Assembly (NCBI GenBank): GCA_016584305.1
Contig: JACEEZ010003827.1
Coordinates: 114,568-178,567, forward strand
Origin: Chionoecetes opilio
Lineage: Eukaryota; Arthropoda; Malacostraca; Decapoda; Majidae
Reading direction: 5' to 3'
DNA length: 64,000 nucleotides
Shown here: piece by piece, positions 22,701-51,625 of the stretch
Position numbering within the stretch: the first letter of the stretch is position 1
Layout: each line of letters begins with the position of its first letter
Notes under the pieces: model-generated
What the model was told of the DNA's origin: nothing
The model's database searches: none
What the model saw: only the letters and a program-made list of their open reading frames with translations
Program-made: the position numbers and the translations under genes

Positions 22701-24003
22701 CCTTATCATGTCAATACTTTACTTTAGGAGACAAGAGGATGATGTTTAGCAACTTCATATTCCACTCTCCTTTATAATTCACTGATTGAGTATAACATCA
22801 GTACAAGTTTTCCTTTGGTAGTGACACTCGTATCCTCCCTTTCACGTGCATAGAGACTTACTTACAAATAAAAAAGAAAATATAACGACCAAAAAAATTG
22901 CTTGAGGTAAAAAGGAAAAAAAATAGCCAAAAATATAACAATAACAGAGCAAAGAATATAGGGAAAAGATATATGACAAAAATAATTGCTTGAGGTAAAA
23001 AAGAAAAAAATAGTCCAGAAATATAACAATATATTTTCTGTATATCATCGTAATGTATTTTTTTTTATACGTTGTAGCCTGTTTTCTGTGATGTTCAGAT
23101 CTTCAGTTAAGGCGCATGCAGCCCCTAGAGTCCACCGTCACACTCGCAATCGGCAGACAGGTATATGCTGCATGTGGGTTGCTTCGGCCACTCGACAATG
23201 GCTTTAATAGTTGCTCCTTGATGAGACTTGAACTCGGGACCTTCTGCTCCCCTACCAGGCTCTTGAAAGAGTTGCCCCCGGCAGGATTCGAACTCAGGAC
23301 ATTGAGTTCAGCACTCCAAGACGCTAATCACTCGGCCACCGCCTCCCCTATACTTATGTAGGTTACTATAATTATGATGCAGTCTCTCCTAATAAACTCC
23401 CATTTCTCTGTCAGGATCATGAAGCTGAAAGAGGCTGGCGTGATAGACATGTGGCTGAATAATGAGATCGTCAACACGTCACAGTGTCTCAAGTCACCCT
23501 CCACAGACCGGCCCTCCACCCAGATCTCTGCCCTGGATCTGGAGTCCTACTTCGGCTCCTTCTTGGTGTTGATCGTAGGTACGTGGAGGAGGAGGAGGAG
23601 GAGCTAGGAGGAGGAGGAGGAAAAAGAAGAATGAAAAAAAAAAAAATTGGAGTTAAATTTTTGAGTCCGCCTAAAAAAAGATAGGATGAGAAGGAGGAAA
23701 AAATAAGAATAAGAAAATTATAAAGAAAATAAGGAGTTAATTTTTTGAGTCCGACAAAAAAAAAAGGAGGAAAAGGAGGAAAAAGAAGAACAAGAAAATT
23801 AAAAAGAAAAAAAAAAAATGAAATTTTTGAGTCCGACTAAGAAAAAAAATTCCCTCTGCTCAGATATTTTCTTTTACTTCGTTGACTTCTGCAATTCATG
23901 TTCGTGATTTTCTTATTTACTTTCAGGTATGATTATGGCGCTGATATCCTTCATGGTGGAGATTCTCACAGACTGGTGTCGACGCCATGGACTGCAAGAG
24001 TGA
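15156..24003 (+). CDS. divergent ionotropic receptor (IR/iGluR family), partial gene, 10 exons
   Basis: Exons: 15156-15279, 16167-16216, 16438-16528, 17195-17353, 19055-19205, 19561-19778, 20373-20524, 22049-22156, 23415-23578, 23927-24003. All phases join from exon 2 to the stop. About 430 residues are visible: ligand lobe S1 (exons 1-4, with the agonist arginine in VTASRDTVCDFSEP), M1 (exon 5), pore/M3 with SYSGILTAMLTVP (exon 6), lobe S2 with ESGSW and CDHTTM (acidic residue at the GluA2 E705 position), and M4 near the C-terminus (exons 9-10). The family forms cation channels at the plasma membrane, usually chemosensory in arthropods; ligand unknown. Roughly 20 S1 residues between exons 1 and 2 and everything N-terminal were not found, so a missed exon is likely. 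No amino-terminal domain is seen, as in divergent IRs. Intron boundaries are unusually repetitive. Confidence 0.88.
15275..15545 (+). repeat. 69-bp tandem array spanning the IR exon 1 donor
   Basis: The donor context GACCAG|GTGAACTCTTACT is followed by three further copies of ACCAG|GTGAACTCT at 15393, 15462 and 15525 (unit 69 bp, last 63 bp), each with CATGCTCGAAGTGTGGGGG downstream. A LINE tail piece (15294-15340) interrupts the first copy. Confidence 0.9.
15740..16105. repeat. degenerate G/T minisatellite
   Basis: Some 20 copies of GGGGGGTTACTTTTT with variable G and T run lengths. Gly/Phe/Leu ORFs here are artefacts. Confidence 0.95.
16167..16216 (+). CDS. IR exon 2 (S1, GPMAYLLQILADKMSF)
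   Basis: Encodes the GPM-x-LL-x-LA motif typical of IR S1 and ends at GA|GTGAGT (phase 2). The start is least certain: ATCCAG|GGGCCC gives phase 0, matching exon 1, but lacks a good pyrimidine tract. An in-frame TGA at 16137 caps any extension. Confidence 0.8.
16252..16323. repeat. (CA)n microsatellite
   Basis: CA run inside IR intron 2. Confidence 0.95.
16438..16528 (+). CDS. IR exon 3 (S1)
   Basis: TCCCAAG|T joins to GA to make Asp, then YQLVQPSDHLWGTPLPDG and NWSGMLGMLQRQ. The G-x-W-x-G-M-x-G-M pattern is diagnostic for the iGluR/IR ligand lobe. Donor CAG|GTGGGT, phase 0. Confidence 0.92.
16600..16799. repeat. interrupted (CA)n microsatellite
   Basis: Several CA tracts with TA, GT and AA interruptions, in IR intron 3. 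Confidence 0.95.
17051..17170 (+). mobile_element. LINE tail upstream of IR exon 4 acceptor
   Basis: Tail-family fragment from AAGCTAGACAATTTCATGGA to TTATTTTCTTATGTTCTTA, ending about 25 bp before the acceptor AG. Confidence 0.85.
17195..17353 (+). CDS. IR exon 4 (agonist-arginine segment)
   Basis: 53 codons, phase 0 at both ends: EVEFALGPFGVTASR, then DTVCDFSEPVLTDNSGI and MVRPRQESDVAGFLKPF. The R in TASRD aligns with the iGluR S1 arginine that contacts the ligand carboxylate. The last residues lead into M1. Confidence 0.95.
17381..17720. repeat. degenerate T-rich repeat
   Basis: Loose 60-80-bp repetition of TCTCTGGGGGTCTTTTT-like and TTTCAGGTCTTTCAGGG-like strings. Homopolymer lengths vary from copy to copy. 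Confidence 0.8.
17888..18545. repeat. about 31-bp tandem array
   Basis: About 20 copies of AGCATAAACTACCTATATAT plus TGCATCATTAC. Intact at both ends but badly degraded between 17970 and 18390, with many single-base losses. Confidence 0.9.
18682..18894 (+). mobile_element. TTAA-MITE copy 10
   Basis: Full-length with TTAA at both ends, in IR intron 4. Flanked on both sides by a duplicated CTTTCCCGTCACGCCTTTAT-containing segment (18635-18682, 18960-19010). Confidence 0.85.
19055..19205 (+). CDS. IR exon 5 (M1)
   Basis: VWLLILASVPTICIVFACVM is a clear membrane span, followed by KAEANIFRQQIRGNPFST in the cytosolic M1-pore linker. Acceptor TTCTAG|GT, donor GAAG|GTAATG, phase 1. Confidence 0.93.
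19418..19550 (+). mobile_element. truncated TTAA-MITE (copy 11) fused to a LINE tail
   Basis: The MITE begins normally at TTAACCACTTGAG but breaks off after TTTTATAGAT (19506). A LINE tail, GCCTCTTGTAGCTTCCTTAT, follows without a gap and reaches to 10 bp before the exon 6 acceptor. Confidence 0.85.
19561..19778 (+). CDS. IR exon 6 (pore, M3, start of S2)
   Basis: LLVVTWLLASLVFMSS then YSGILTAMLTVP is M3 with the divergent IR form of the iGluR SYTANLAAF gate motif. PIDSLQDLVSQ and RLESGSWMLQYF begin S2; ESGSW aligns with the Gly-Ser/Thr agonist site. Acceptor GTGTCGCAG|CA, donor AGG|GTGTGT, phase 0. Confidence 0.95.
19826..19995 (+). mobile_element. LINE 3' end fragment
   Basis: Tail-family copy in IR intron 6: GGAATGGACTCAATCGTCAG, AAAAGGAGGCTGGATAAATT, then the standard tail. 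Confidence 0.85.
20096..20391 (+). repeat. 74-bp tandem array spanning the IR exon 7 acceptor
   Basis: Four copies start at 20096, 20170, 20244 and 20318 with CTGGTTTATCATGGTTGTTG. Each ends in a copy of the first 19 exon-7 bases, GAGTCGCCCGGAGGAGTGT or TCT. The first three copies read CCCGCAAG before GAGTCG; only the authentic copy reads CCCGGCAG. Confidence 0.95.
20373..20524 (+). CDS. IR exon 7 (S2)
   Basis: ESPGGVSRDVYEGHEGN, then GDCWAAREPIARGHYAGICD and HTTMKKAMSWDF. The D of CDHTTM aligns with the acidic agonist-amine ligand of iGluRs (GluA2 E705). Phase 0 in, phase 2 out. Both splice sites are embedded in tandem repeats. Confidence 0.93.
20525..20672 (+). repeat. AGGTCAGT tandem array spanning the IR exon 7 donor
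   Basis: The donor TTTCAG|GTCAGTCATC is followed by about ten further AGGTCAGT/AGGTCAGG units in an alternating 12+14-bp pattern with AAATTC. Confidence 0.93.
20940..21118 (-). mobile_element. dispersed (TAA)n-tailed repeat, two partial copies
   Basis: TTTTTCCTGTATGCCTTCGG and TTAAGTTCA-TCTCATGTCTG blocks, duplicated in tandem with a LINE tail (21041-21076) in the second copy. Related segments with (TAA)n lie at 33856, 37612 and 63690. Confidence 0.65.
21126..22048 (+). repeat. 26-bp array of about 35 splice acceptors before IR exon 8
   Basis: Unit ends in TTTCCTTTATCTGGCAG|CA preceded by CTTATCA. The final unit is the authentic acceptor of exon 8 (CCCTTTGTCTGGCAG|CACC). Every unit is a complete pyrimidine tract plus CAG. 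A few units lost 1-2 T. All three plus frames are open through the array. Confidence 0.97.
22049..22156 (+). CDS. IR exon 8 (S2)
   Basis: Completes Ser from AG|C, then TTGTCHLYIAQQVVFSFNLA and VAFRTKSPYKKKANYW, the S2 region before the last helix. Phase 2 in and out (TG|GTGCGT). Confidence 0.93.
22190..22640. repeat. 137-bp tandem array containing LINE tails
   Basis: Three full units and a partial one of TATCTCCGACCAATACCT, CTCATCTCCCAATATCTCAT, then AGGAACTACCACGTGTAGGT and CTTGTAGCTTTCTTATTTTC. A LINE tail was captured and amplified with its flank. Confidence 0.93.
23113..23349 (-). mobile_element. tRNA-derived SINE
   Basis: Reverse strand starts GGGGAGGCGGTGGCCGAGTG, ATTAGCGTC (A-box-like) and GAGTTCGAATCC (B box), then a second GAGTTCAAGTC. 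Same family head as copies at 29525, 31826 and 34283 but with a different body. Confidence 0.8.
23415..23578 (+). CDS. IR exon 9 (end of S2, start of M4)
   Basis: W completed from TG|G, then IMKLKEAGVIDMWLNNEIVN, an amphipathic IR/iGluR S2 helix, and DLESYFGSFLVLIVG entering M4. Acceptor TCTCTGTCAG|G, donor GTAG|GTACGT, phase 1. Confidence 0.94.
23580..23850. repeat. purine-rich three-copy repeat
   Basis: About 90-bp units containing TTTTTGAGTCCG, (A)n and GGAGGAAAAA strings, in IR intron 9. Confidence 0.75.
23927..24003 (+). CDS. IR exon 10 (M4, stop)
   Basis: Completes Gly, then MIMALISFMVEILTDWC and RRHGLQE, stop TGA 24001-24003. Acceptor TTATTTACTTTCAG|GT. The short basic cytosolic tail is typical of IRs. 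No AATAAA is obvious before the fold-back element that starts 60 bp downstream. Confidence 0.92.
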
Positions 24004-24065
24004 CTTTCAGGCTGGCAGGAACATGGAAACTTGTAGGTGGAACCATGGAACATAGAAACTCTTCC

Positions 24066-25133
24066 TTTTCTGGGGCCAGATGCTGAGAGTGAGCTAGGGC
24101 GCCCTATCCACTAGGGCGCCTGTGGTAAGGCGAAACGCCCTCCCACCGCAATGCTCAGTCGAGATTGCTGCCTTAGTGGCACCGCTAAAGGCGCTGAAAA
24201 CTAAGGCATGGTCAGACCCTGACTTAGTGAGCTGCTGTGGGCCTTTGACAGACATTCATCTTCTGTTTATAAAGCAAATACAGCCTTGTTTAAGTTCCTA
24301 CAACGTAACAATTGGTGTTTACGTATTAATAGTGTTGCGAGGTGTGTATGAATTGATCGTGCAAGACTAATGCGGCATTATAGGGTGTTATATGCTGGTG
24401 ATAAGAAATGTTGTGTTGTGTCTTGGTTAGGGGCGGGCGGTGGGCGGCAGGTGCTCCGCCCGCACTAAAATGTTGTACTATTATACGGTATTATCATACT
24501 ACCAGATGATATTTTGGACAGCTGAACATACCATCATCTTCACGAGACATTAGTGCATATCATGAATGTATAAAAATTGCAGTAAACTATACCTATAATA
24601 AGATAATGACAGCAAAATGAAATTTTGTATAAACTTTTTTTTCACCTTTTTTTATTCATCATCTCCTTATTCCTGGAATGTTGCTTGCATTAAATTTTCA
24701 CTCACTGTCCCGGAATCGGCACACCTTAATGATTATCATGGTGTATGGCACGTCCTAATGCAAAAATATATAAGTGGTCAAAACCTGCGTTGAAAGTCAA
24801 ACTTGTGATGAAACAGCTTTTGGCGGGGGAGAGCGGTGTGTCCTTGCCTTGGTTAGGGAGGGAGGGACAACATTCCTTGCTTCAGCAGAGACGTGTTCAA
24901 GCCTTGTGATTGGTCGAAGCTGCCTAAGCAGCGCTCAGATAGGCAACGTGATTGGCTAGTAGGATTCTCGGACCACGCCCACGCCATAGGCTTTGGAGGT
25001 GTAAGGCAGTGCAAAAGCGCCTGAACTTTCGACTGTACATAGGCTTTAGTCGGTGCCTTAGCCGGGCCGTTACAAAAGCGCCTGAAGACGGGTAAGGCGC
25101 TCTTTTCGCCTTACCTCTATGGCACTTCTCAGC
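24066..25133. mobile_element. diverged fold-back element
   Basis: Ends are inverted: CAGATGCTGAGAGTGAGC near 24075 against CACTTCTCAGCATCTC near 25130, with opposed GTAAGGCGAAA motifs just inside. The interior (24480-24790) is a diverged copy of one arm of the 46984 palindrome (shared CTACCAGATGATATT, GCATATCATGA, AAGTGGTCAAAA-type strings). Confidence 0.7.
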
Positions 25134-25139
25134 ATCTCC

Positions 25140-25756
25140 CCCCTGCCTTACAATGTTCACCCGTCGTCGTTCTCTCAAGGCACTACTTACTGAATATTCT
25201 CCTCATCCTCCCACGTCCTTATCAAACAGAAGATATCGATAATTAGAAGCAGTCAGGCACAATATAGACGAAGAGAAACGATAATAAAAAATAAACCCAA
25301 GGAGTTCCGTGTTCTCTCTTTCTCCTGAAGGCGACGCAGAAGGAAGTTTGAGTTGGCAATTTTTTGTTTGAGTTTCAATTTTTTCTTTCTCATACCGCAC
25401 GAGAAAGAGAAAAAAACCTCATGAGATTAAACAATAAACAGTCTTTGCTTTTCTTTCTCCTATATAGTAGTTAGTGTCTCATTAAGGCAACATAGAAGAA
25501 CAAAATACGAGTGATATGAATGAGGTGGTTGAGAACTTGAGAGGACAGTGAGATGAATGAATGGAGATGCTGCTGAGCTGTGTGGTGAGACAAGTGAATG
25601 GATGATTTGAAGCCGTGAAAGGGTGAAGGAGAAAGACACTATAGATTTGTATGCATTTAATGTGGTTTTCTCTGTTTTTCCTATTTTAATCACATAATCA
25701 AATGATATGATAGTTTTACAGCTTCAACATCAAGCTCAAGATTAAGCTTTGTTGTT
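25140..25756. promoter_or_regulatory. OS9 upstream region
   Basis: Nonrepetitive, AT-rich 600 bp between the fold-back element and OS9. It must hold the OS9 promoter if the leader is unspliced. No TATA box or initiator can be assigned with confidence. An ATG at 25757 opens a 12-codon ORF overlapping the OS9 start out of frame. Confidence 0.3.
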
Positions 25757-25770
25757 ATGGCTGCGTCAGA

Positions 25771-45505
<19,735 letters not shown>

Positions 45506-45528
45506 TATTGTATTTATATAAACAAACC

Positions 45529-45841
<313 letters not shown>

Positions 45842-46194
45842 CCATGAAGCCATAGACATTACAAATGACTTTTCTGATATGCGGTGCTTGATAAAAGTGA
45901 ACTTTATGCATCTGAAAAGAGATCTGTATCCCACATTTTATTTGATACAAGATGAATGCAATAGATGAGAGCTTGGTAGGCCCATGGAATAAGGTAGTAA
46001 GCTGTGTAGTTCTGAGGTGAAGTACCAGAAAACAGATGTATAAATCTCATGTATTTTCAAAGCAGTCATTAATTGTCATCTTTAGACTGAAAACCGTACT
46101 TTTATTCAGAAATTTGATTGTTTTGCAAGTTTTATGTGTGTAATATTGAAGTTGCATAGGAATAACGTAATCATGTTTTAGTAATTGTTCATAT

Positions 46195-46530
46195 ATGGCT
46201 GGGATCACATGGAGAGATGAAGTGTCCAGTGAAGAGGTGGCAAGAAAATGTGGATTGAAGGAGCCGAGTACAGTGCTGAGAGTAAGGCGATTGAGGTGGT
46301 TTGGGCACGTGAAGAGGCGAGAAGGTGCTGAGGCATTGGGGAGAGCTGTTAGACTGTAAATGCCAGGTCGCCGTCCACCGGGCAGGCCAAGGAAGACAAG
46401 GAGGCAGTGTTTTATAGAGGATCTGGCAGCATTGAGAAAAAGTTGAGGCAGTGGATAGAGATTGTTGGATGTGTATCGTCGGCCGTCTAACCTCATAAAA
46501 TGTGGGGAAAACTGACGTTAACAGAAAAAA
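46195..46530 (+). mobile_element. RTE/BovB-like LINE 3' fragment
   Basis: Encodes RVRRLRWFGHVKRREGAEAL and MPGRRPPGRPRKTRR around a stop, the C-terminal signature of another LINE clade, then GGCCGTCTAACCTCATAAAA. Degraded. Confidence 0.85.
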
Positions 46531-46973
46531 GAAGAAAAATGTTTTTGTAATTGTTGGTGTTAGTGACACCTGTGCATCCTTGACAGGGGTGCCTAACCCT
46601 CCCTTAGGTGTAAGATCTGGGTCAAATATACAGTTTATAGTACATTAATGTCATCTTGGAAACCAATTTTTCAAAGTCAAGACTGTTTTTAAGATCTGAG
46701 TCAAACTTCCTTTCGTCACTGATTGTTCATCACTGACTGGGTGTAAATATTATATCTGAAAGAAGGTTTTTTAAAGGGGATCTTTTTTGGGAAATATTCA
46801 GGTCGTCTGCAGAAAAATGTCTTCAGTTTAGGCTGGGCAAAATTCTAGTCGTTTAGGATTAAACCCATTGTAGCCATGCTTTTGTATCTGTGTGTCTTAT
46901 TTATTACATGTTTTGAGAGCCAAGATTGATTAGGGTGATTTACGTGAAATTTTGGAAAATATTTCATGTTGGT
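46531..46973. other. unassigned intergenic DNA
   Basis: AT-rich, no gene or complete element recognised. Confidence 0.4.
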
Positions 46974-46983
46974 GTGCATAGTC

Positions 46984-48453
46984 AAGGAAGCTATAGAGTA
47001 CAAGGAAATCTGACTCCACAGTAAAGTTTGAAACCCGTACGGTGCTGCCATCTATGTCGAACACAGGGTGTCTCTCTAGCTTCCTTGGTGGCGATGGTGG
47101 TGGTACTTGCCTCGCCGCAACCCAAAACCATTGTGTTGCCTCAGAAAAATATTCATATTTCTTGGCTTTACTCATCTCTTACACAAGATAGGCCTATTTT
47201 GTTTGCATCAGTGAATCAGGCAGTGATTGTTCAACAACAACATACCATTCATAACTCAATAGGGTAAAAAATAAAGTCATGACTGACTATCACAGGAGTA
47301 GGCGAATTTTTAGGTTTTCAGTGCATTGAAATGTTGTACTCCTACCCGATATTACCAAGCTACCAGATGATATTTATGAAAGCTGAGCCTACCATCGTGT
47401 TCATAATACATTGCTGCATATCATGAGCATAAAAAAGTTACACTAAGACTACACTAATATTAAGATAATTGAAGGAAAGTAAAAGAGTGTATAAACAGTT
47501 TTTCTTGCTTATTTTGCTTCAACTCGCTGTAACTCCATCAGTTTTGGTCGCATTCAATTTTCAAGAACAGTTTCAAAATCCTTATACGTTTCCACTTCCT
47601 GTGGTATGTAGCACGTACCAATAAGGAAAAGAGTAGGTGGTCAAAATGGCTAAGAAAGTTAAACTACTACTGCAAACTGGCACAGTGACTGGTGAGCATT
47701 GCTCCCTATACAGGAGAGACTGTTCTCGGGAGAGCTATCAGAGGCTCCACCCGTCACGGTACCAGTTTGAAACAGTTTAACATTCTTAGCCATTTTGACC
47801 ACCTACCCTTTTCCTTATTGGTACGTGCTACATACCACAGGAAGCGGAAAAGTATAAGGATTTTGAAACAGTGCTTGAAAATTGAATGCGACCAAAACTT
47901 ATGGAGTTACAGCGAGTTGAAGCAAAATAAGCAAGAAAAACTGTTTATACACTCTTTTACTTTCCTTCAATTATCTTAATATTAGTGTAGTCTTAGTGTA
48001 ACTTTTTTATGCTCATGATATGCAGCAATGTATTATGAACACGATGGTAGGCTCAGCTTTCATAAATATCATCTGGTAGCTTGGTAATATCGGGTAGGAG
48101 TACAACATTTCAATGCACTGAAAACCTAAAAATTCGCCTACTCCTGTGATAGTCAGTCATGACTTTATTTTTTACCCTATTGAGTTATGAATGGTATGTT
48201 GTTGTTGAACAATCACTGCCTGATTCACTGATGCAAACAAAATAGGCCTATCTTGTGTAAGAGATGAGTAAAGCCAAGAAATATGAATATTTTTCTGAGG
48301 CAACACAATGGTTTTGGGTTGCGGCGAGGCAAGTACCACCACCATCGCCACCAAGGAAGCTAGAGAGACACCCTGTGTTCGACATAGATGGCAGCACCGT
48401 ACGGGTTTCAAACTTTACTGTGGAGTCAGATTTCCTTGTACTCTAGCTTCCTT
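46984..48453. mobile_element. 1.47-kb fold-back (giant palindrome) with 10-bp target duplication
   Basis: Arms of about 700 bp are nearly identical inverted copies around a spacer of under 100 bp near 47690-47760. Direct repeats GTGCATAGTC at 46974-46983 and 48454-48463 flank it. Ends AAGGAAGCTATAGAGTAC and GTACTCTAGCTTCCTT. Each arm carries the same 79-codon ORF (47028-47267 and 48172-48411) without a recognisable domain. No transposase. Confidence 0.93.
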
Positions 48454-48709
48454 GTGCATAGTCCATCAGAAATAATGTGGATTTTAACACGTTTAATTTT
48501 TTTAATTTATATATAAACCAAGAACTCATTTATAAGAACATAGCATCTCTAGTCATGAGAAGAATATTGCTTTTCATTTGGCACACCAGAAGCTGTGATG
48601 CACTCTCATACTCTTTTCATTTGAGTCATTTTACTTTTTCTTTTTTCATTGCTCTTGGTTTTGTAGCCTCAATAGTATGTGTGTGGATGCATGGTGTATT
48701 CTGATACTA

Positions 48710-49049
48710 CAGGTTGAAGTTCCCAAACTCGGCAACCTCGGGACCAGCTCCGAGCCGAGTAATGGAATTTTCCGACTTTTAGAACGTAGATATATTAAGG
48801 GGAAAAAAAGCATGAAAATCACATGAAAAAATAACAGTGTACACAACTCTACAGTCACAACACCACTGAACAATAACAACAAACAAATCGGCGGGAGAAA
48901 CCAAGCGGCCTAGTGTGGCACCTAGCGGCCGACCCGGCAACTACGCGCCGGGTTTTGGGTGTTCTGCCGTGTTTTGGAAAATCCGGAACCATAGCCGAGT
49001 TTTGGGTGTTGCCGAGTCTTGGGATGCCGAGTTTGGGAACTTCAACCTG
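48710..49049. mobile_element. Tigger-like MITE with CAGGTTGAAG ends
   Basis: TA|CAGGTTGAAGTTCCCAAACT at the left, AGTTTGGGAACTTCAACCTG|TA at the right, 340 bp. The CAGGTTGA start and TA duplication are typical of pogo/Tigger elements. Confidence 0.92.
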
Positions 49050-49159
49050 TATTCATAGCTCACGCGTGTGCCCGTTTGCACCGAGCAGTGTTGAGCAGGC
49101 TAGGGGCTGTGAAGTGCATTAGAGGACTCACAGTGTTGTACGTGATGTGTTCTTGACAA

Positions 49160-49510
49160 AGCTTGAGGTTGTTTCACGATTTCATTCGCAATATCCTGCC
49201 CCCATCTTACTCCTGCCCGTTCCAGTTCCTTCCCTCATTTGTCCTCTCTTTCCCGACCTCCCTGTCTTGCGGACATTCTCCCGGAATCCCCCTCCTTCTC
49301 CCTGGAAAATTTAACCTCCTTCCTCCAACAAATCCACATCCTGCATCTGATCTAACCATCCTGCTGTAACATTCCGTTCTTTCCCCTTCCCTCACCGTTT
49401 CGCTATTTTTCTATAACCCTGACCCTTTTTATGCTTTGCCATAGTGCCATATGACCTCTGATGTCTGGCACATTCACCTTTTTTGGCATTAAATCAACCA
49501 ATCAATCACG
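49160..49510. mobile_element. unidentified dispersed element 3' end
   Basis: Pyrimidine-rich segment ending TCTGGCACATTCACCTTTTT then TGGCATTAAATCAACCAATC, the same terminus as at 36970 and (reversed) 1430, 32760 and 38395. Probably a LINE or SINE tail with an AATC-type end. Confidence 0.5.
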
Positions 49511-49607
49511 ATTTCATTTTCTGATTCCCTATAAGGAAGGTGGTTGTTTATGTGTTGACTTATATGTGTGATTTCTGTCTTCCCTGTGTTGAGCCTATCA
49601 GCCTACT

Positions 49608-49870
49608 GTAGATAACACTATAGTCGCCAGTCACTCGCCACTGCACTAATGTCGCCAGGCGCCATATATTACGAATTTTAACAGCACTACAGACTTTTAT
49701 GTGCCACTGAAGAGACATGCACAGTAGTTTATATTATGTACATCACACCACATGTCTTCAGTGGCACATTATATATAGTCTATAGTGATGCTAAAATTCG
49801 TAATATATTGTGCCTGGCGACATTAGTGCAGTGGCAAGTGACTGGCGACTATAGTGTTATCTAGGGTAGC
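49608..49870. mobile_element. CCGTAGATAACAG MITE, palindromic short copy
   Basis: TA|CTGTAGATAACACTATAGTC to GACTATAGTGTTATCTAGGG|TA; almost the whole 260 bp is an inverted repeat around CACACCACATG. Confidence 0.85.
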
Positions 49871-50115
49871 CTACAGACATTATCCCTTGGTCTGACATCT
49901 TGGGCAAGGATTTCACCTCCACTCCTAGTATGAAATAAAGACTTAACCTTGAAAATGTTTATGGTTTTAGTTATGGTTTGTAACCTTTGAATTGCACAAC
50001 AAAGCCATTTTGAACATTTTTAGTGATTATAATAATGATATGATAATAATGGTGACAATAATGATGATGATAATGATAATAATAATGTTGATAGTAATGG
50101 TAATGTTAATACCTA

Positions 50116-50586
50116 CTATTACCGTAGATAACAGTATAGTCGCCAGCCGCCATACATTACGAATTATAGCCTCACTACTGAATTGTATGTGCCACTGAAG
50201 ATGATGCACAGTAGTTTATATCATGACTGTATAATCTACCCTGTTTCAGCGTTGTTTTATGCTTTGTATCTGCAAGTATATACGGTTTCAAATTTCGCTA
50301 CTCTTATTTTTTTCGGGCGACGACGACGGCGGAAGGACACTCATAACATAAACACTACTTGGCGACCTTATTATTGGTCGCCACTCTGGTGATATTTTTG
50401 TAATTTGTTCATTTATAGCCATAATAATTATGATACAGATGAAGACACAAAATGACACAGACTTTCCAGATAGCTTCTTCTAACTTTCCTGAAATCATGG
50501 ATATAGAAATGTTAGTATTAACGCCACCAGACGTCTGTGCATCGAAAAAAAACATTGTCCTGGCGACTTTAGTGTTATCTACGGTA
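50116..50586 (-). mobile_element. CCGTAGATAACAG MITE, copy 3
   Basis: TA|CCGTAGATAACAGTATAGTC to CTTTAGTGTTATCTACGG|TA. Reverse orientation relative to 41239, sharing GCGTTGTTTTATGCTTTGTA and the GAAGACACAAAATGACACAG segment. Confidence 0.88.
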
Positions 50587-50633
50587 GAGGACTACGACTA
50601 CGTAACTGTCAGGTAAACACCCATCACCTCACC

Positions 50634-51593
50634 CATAGACCACTGTATACCTGGACTGCGCACGGAATATTGGCCTGTCACGCAAGGGCCTGTAATCGGA
50701 GGGCCGCTCGGATTCATATATATATATATATACGGATCATATAGACTGGTTTATCAGTATATATGATATACTGTAATCTTCATAAATGTTTGTTCTATAA
50801 TATCAAATAAAAAACAATAAAACACGGTAAAGAAATGCCATTACGAGACTGAAGAAATATGCATGAACTTAATTAATATTCACTTCAACTCCTCGCCAGT
50901 TAAAACTTTGAGAGTCAACTTTTATCATGAAGGGTATCAATAGAAGCGCAATTTTATTAGCTTTCCATTGCTATATTTCGTTATCTGATAAATGCATTAG
51001 AACCATGCATAAATCAGCGTTAACTAAATAAATAAAATCATCAATCGGGTAATTTTCCCGATTGATGAGGTTATTTATTTACTTATATATTTCGGTTTCT
51101 GATAAATGAATTAGTAACTTAGTATAACTTAGCGTTGACTAAATAAATAGCCTCATCAATTGGGAAAATTACCCGATTGATGATTTTATTTATTTAGTTA
51201 ACGCTAATGTATGCATGGTTCTAATTAATTTATCAGATAACGAAATATAGCAATGGAAAGCTAATAAAATTGCGCTTCTATTGATACCCTTCATGATAAA
51301 AGTTGACTCGCAAAGTTTTAAATGGCGAAGAGTTGAAGTGAATATTAAGTTCATGCATATTTCTTCAGAGTCTCGTAATGGCATTTCTTTAGCGTGTTTT
51401 ACTGTTTTTTATTTGATAATATTATAGAACAAACATTTACGAAGATTACAGTATATCATATATACTGATAAACCAGTCTATATGATAGTCCATAGACCAC
51501 TATATCTCTTTGTCGGGCGCCCCGCAGGCCCCTATGCAGCCCCGCAATTCAAAACATTGTCTCGTGCTCAGTCCAGGTATACAGTGGTCTATG
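50634..51593. mobile_element. 960-bp fold-back element with CCTCACC target duplication
   Basis: Ends CATAGACCACTGTATACCTG and CAGGTATACAGTGGTCTATG are exact inverted repeats. CCTCACC flanks at 50627-50633 and 51594-51600. Arms share ATGCATGAACTTAAT-like and TTCCATTGCTATATTTCGTT sequence. No ORF of interest. Confidence 0.92.
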
Positions 51594-51625
51594 CCTCACC
51601 ATAACCAAAATATTCCCAATAACGT

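Noticed and set aside
46195..46530. Host gene encoding an RRLRWFGHVKRR protein
   Set aside because: This string is a standard LINE ORF2 C-terminus and is interrupted by stops.
47028..48411. Identical 79-codon ORFs in the giant palindrome as a gene pair
   Set aside because: No recognisable domain, and identity follows from the palindrome itself; kept only as a property of the element.
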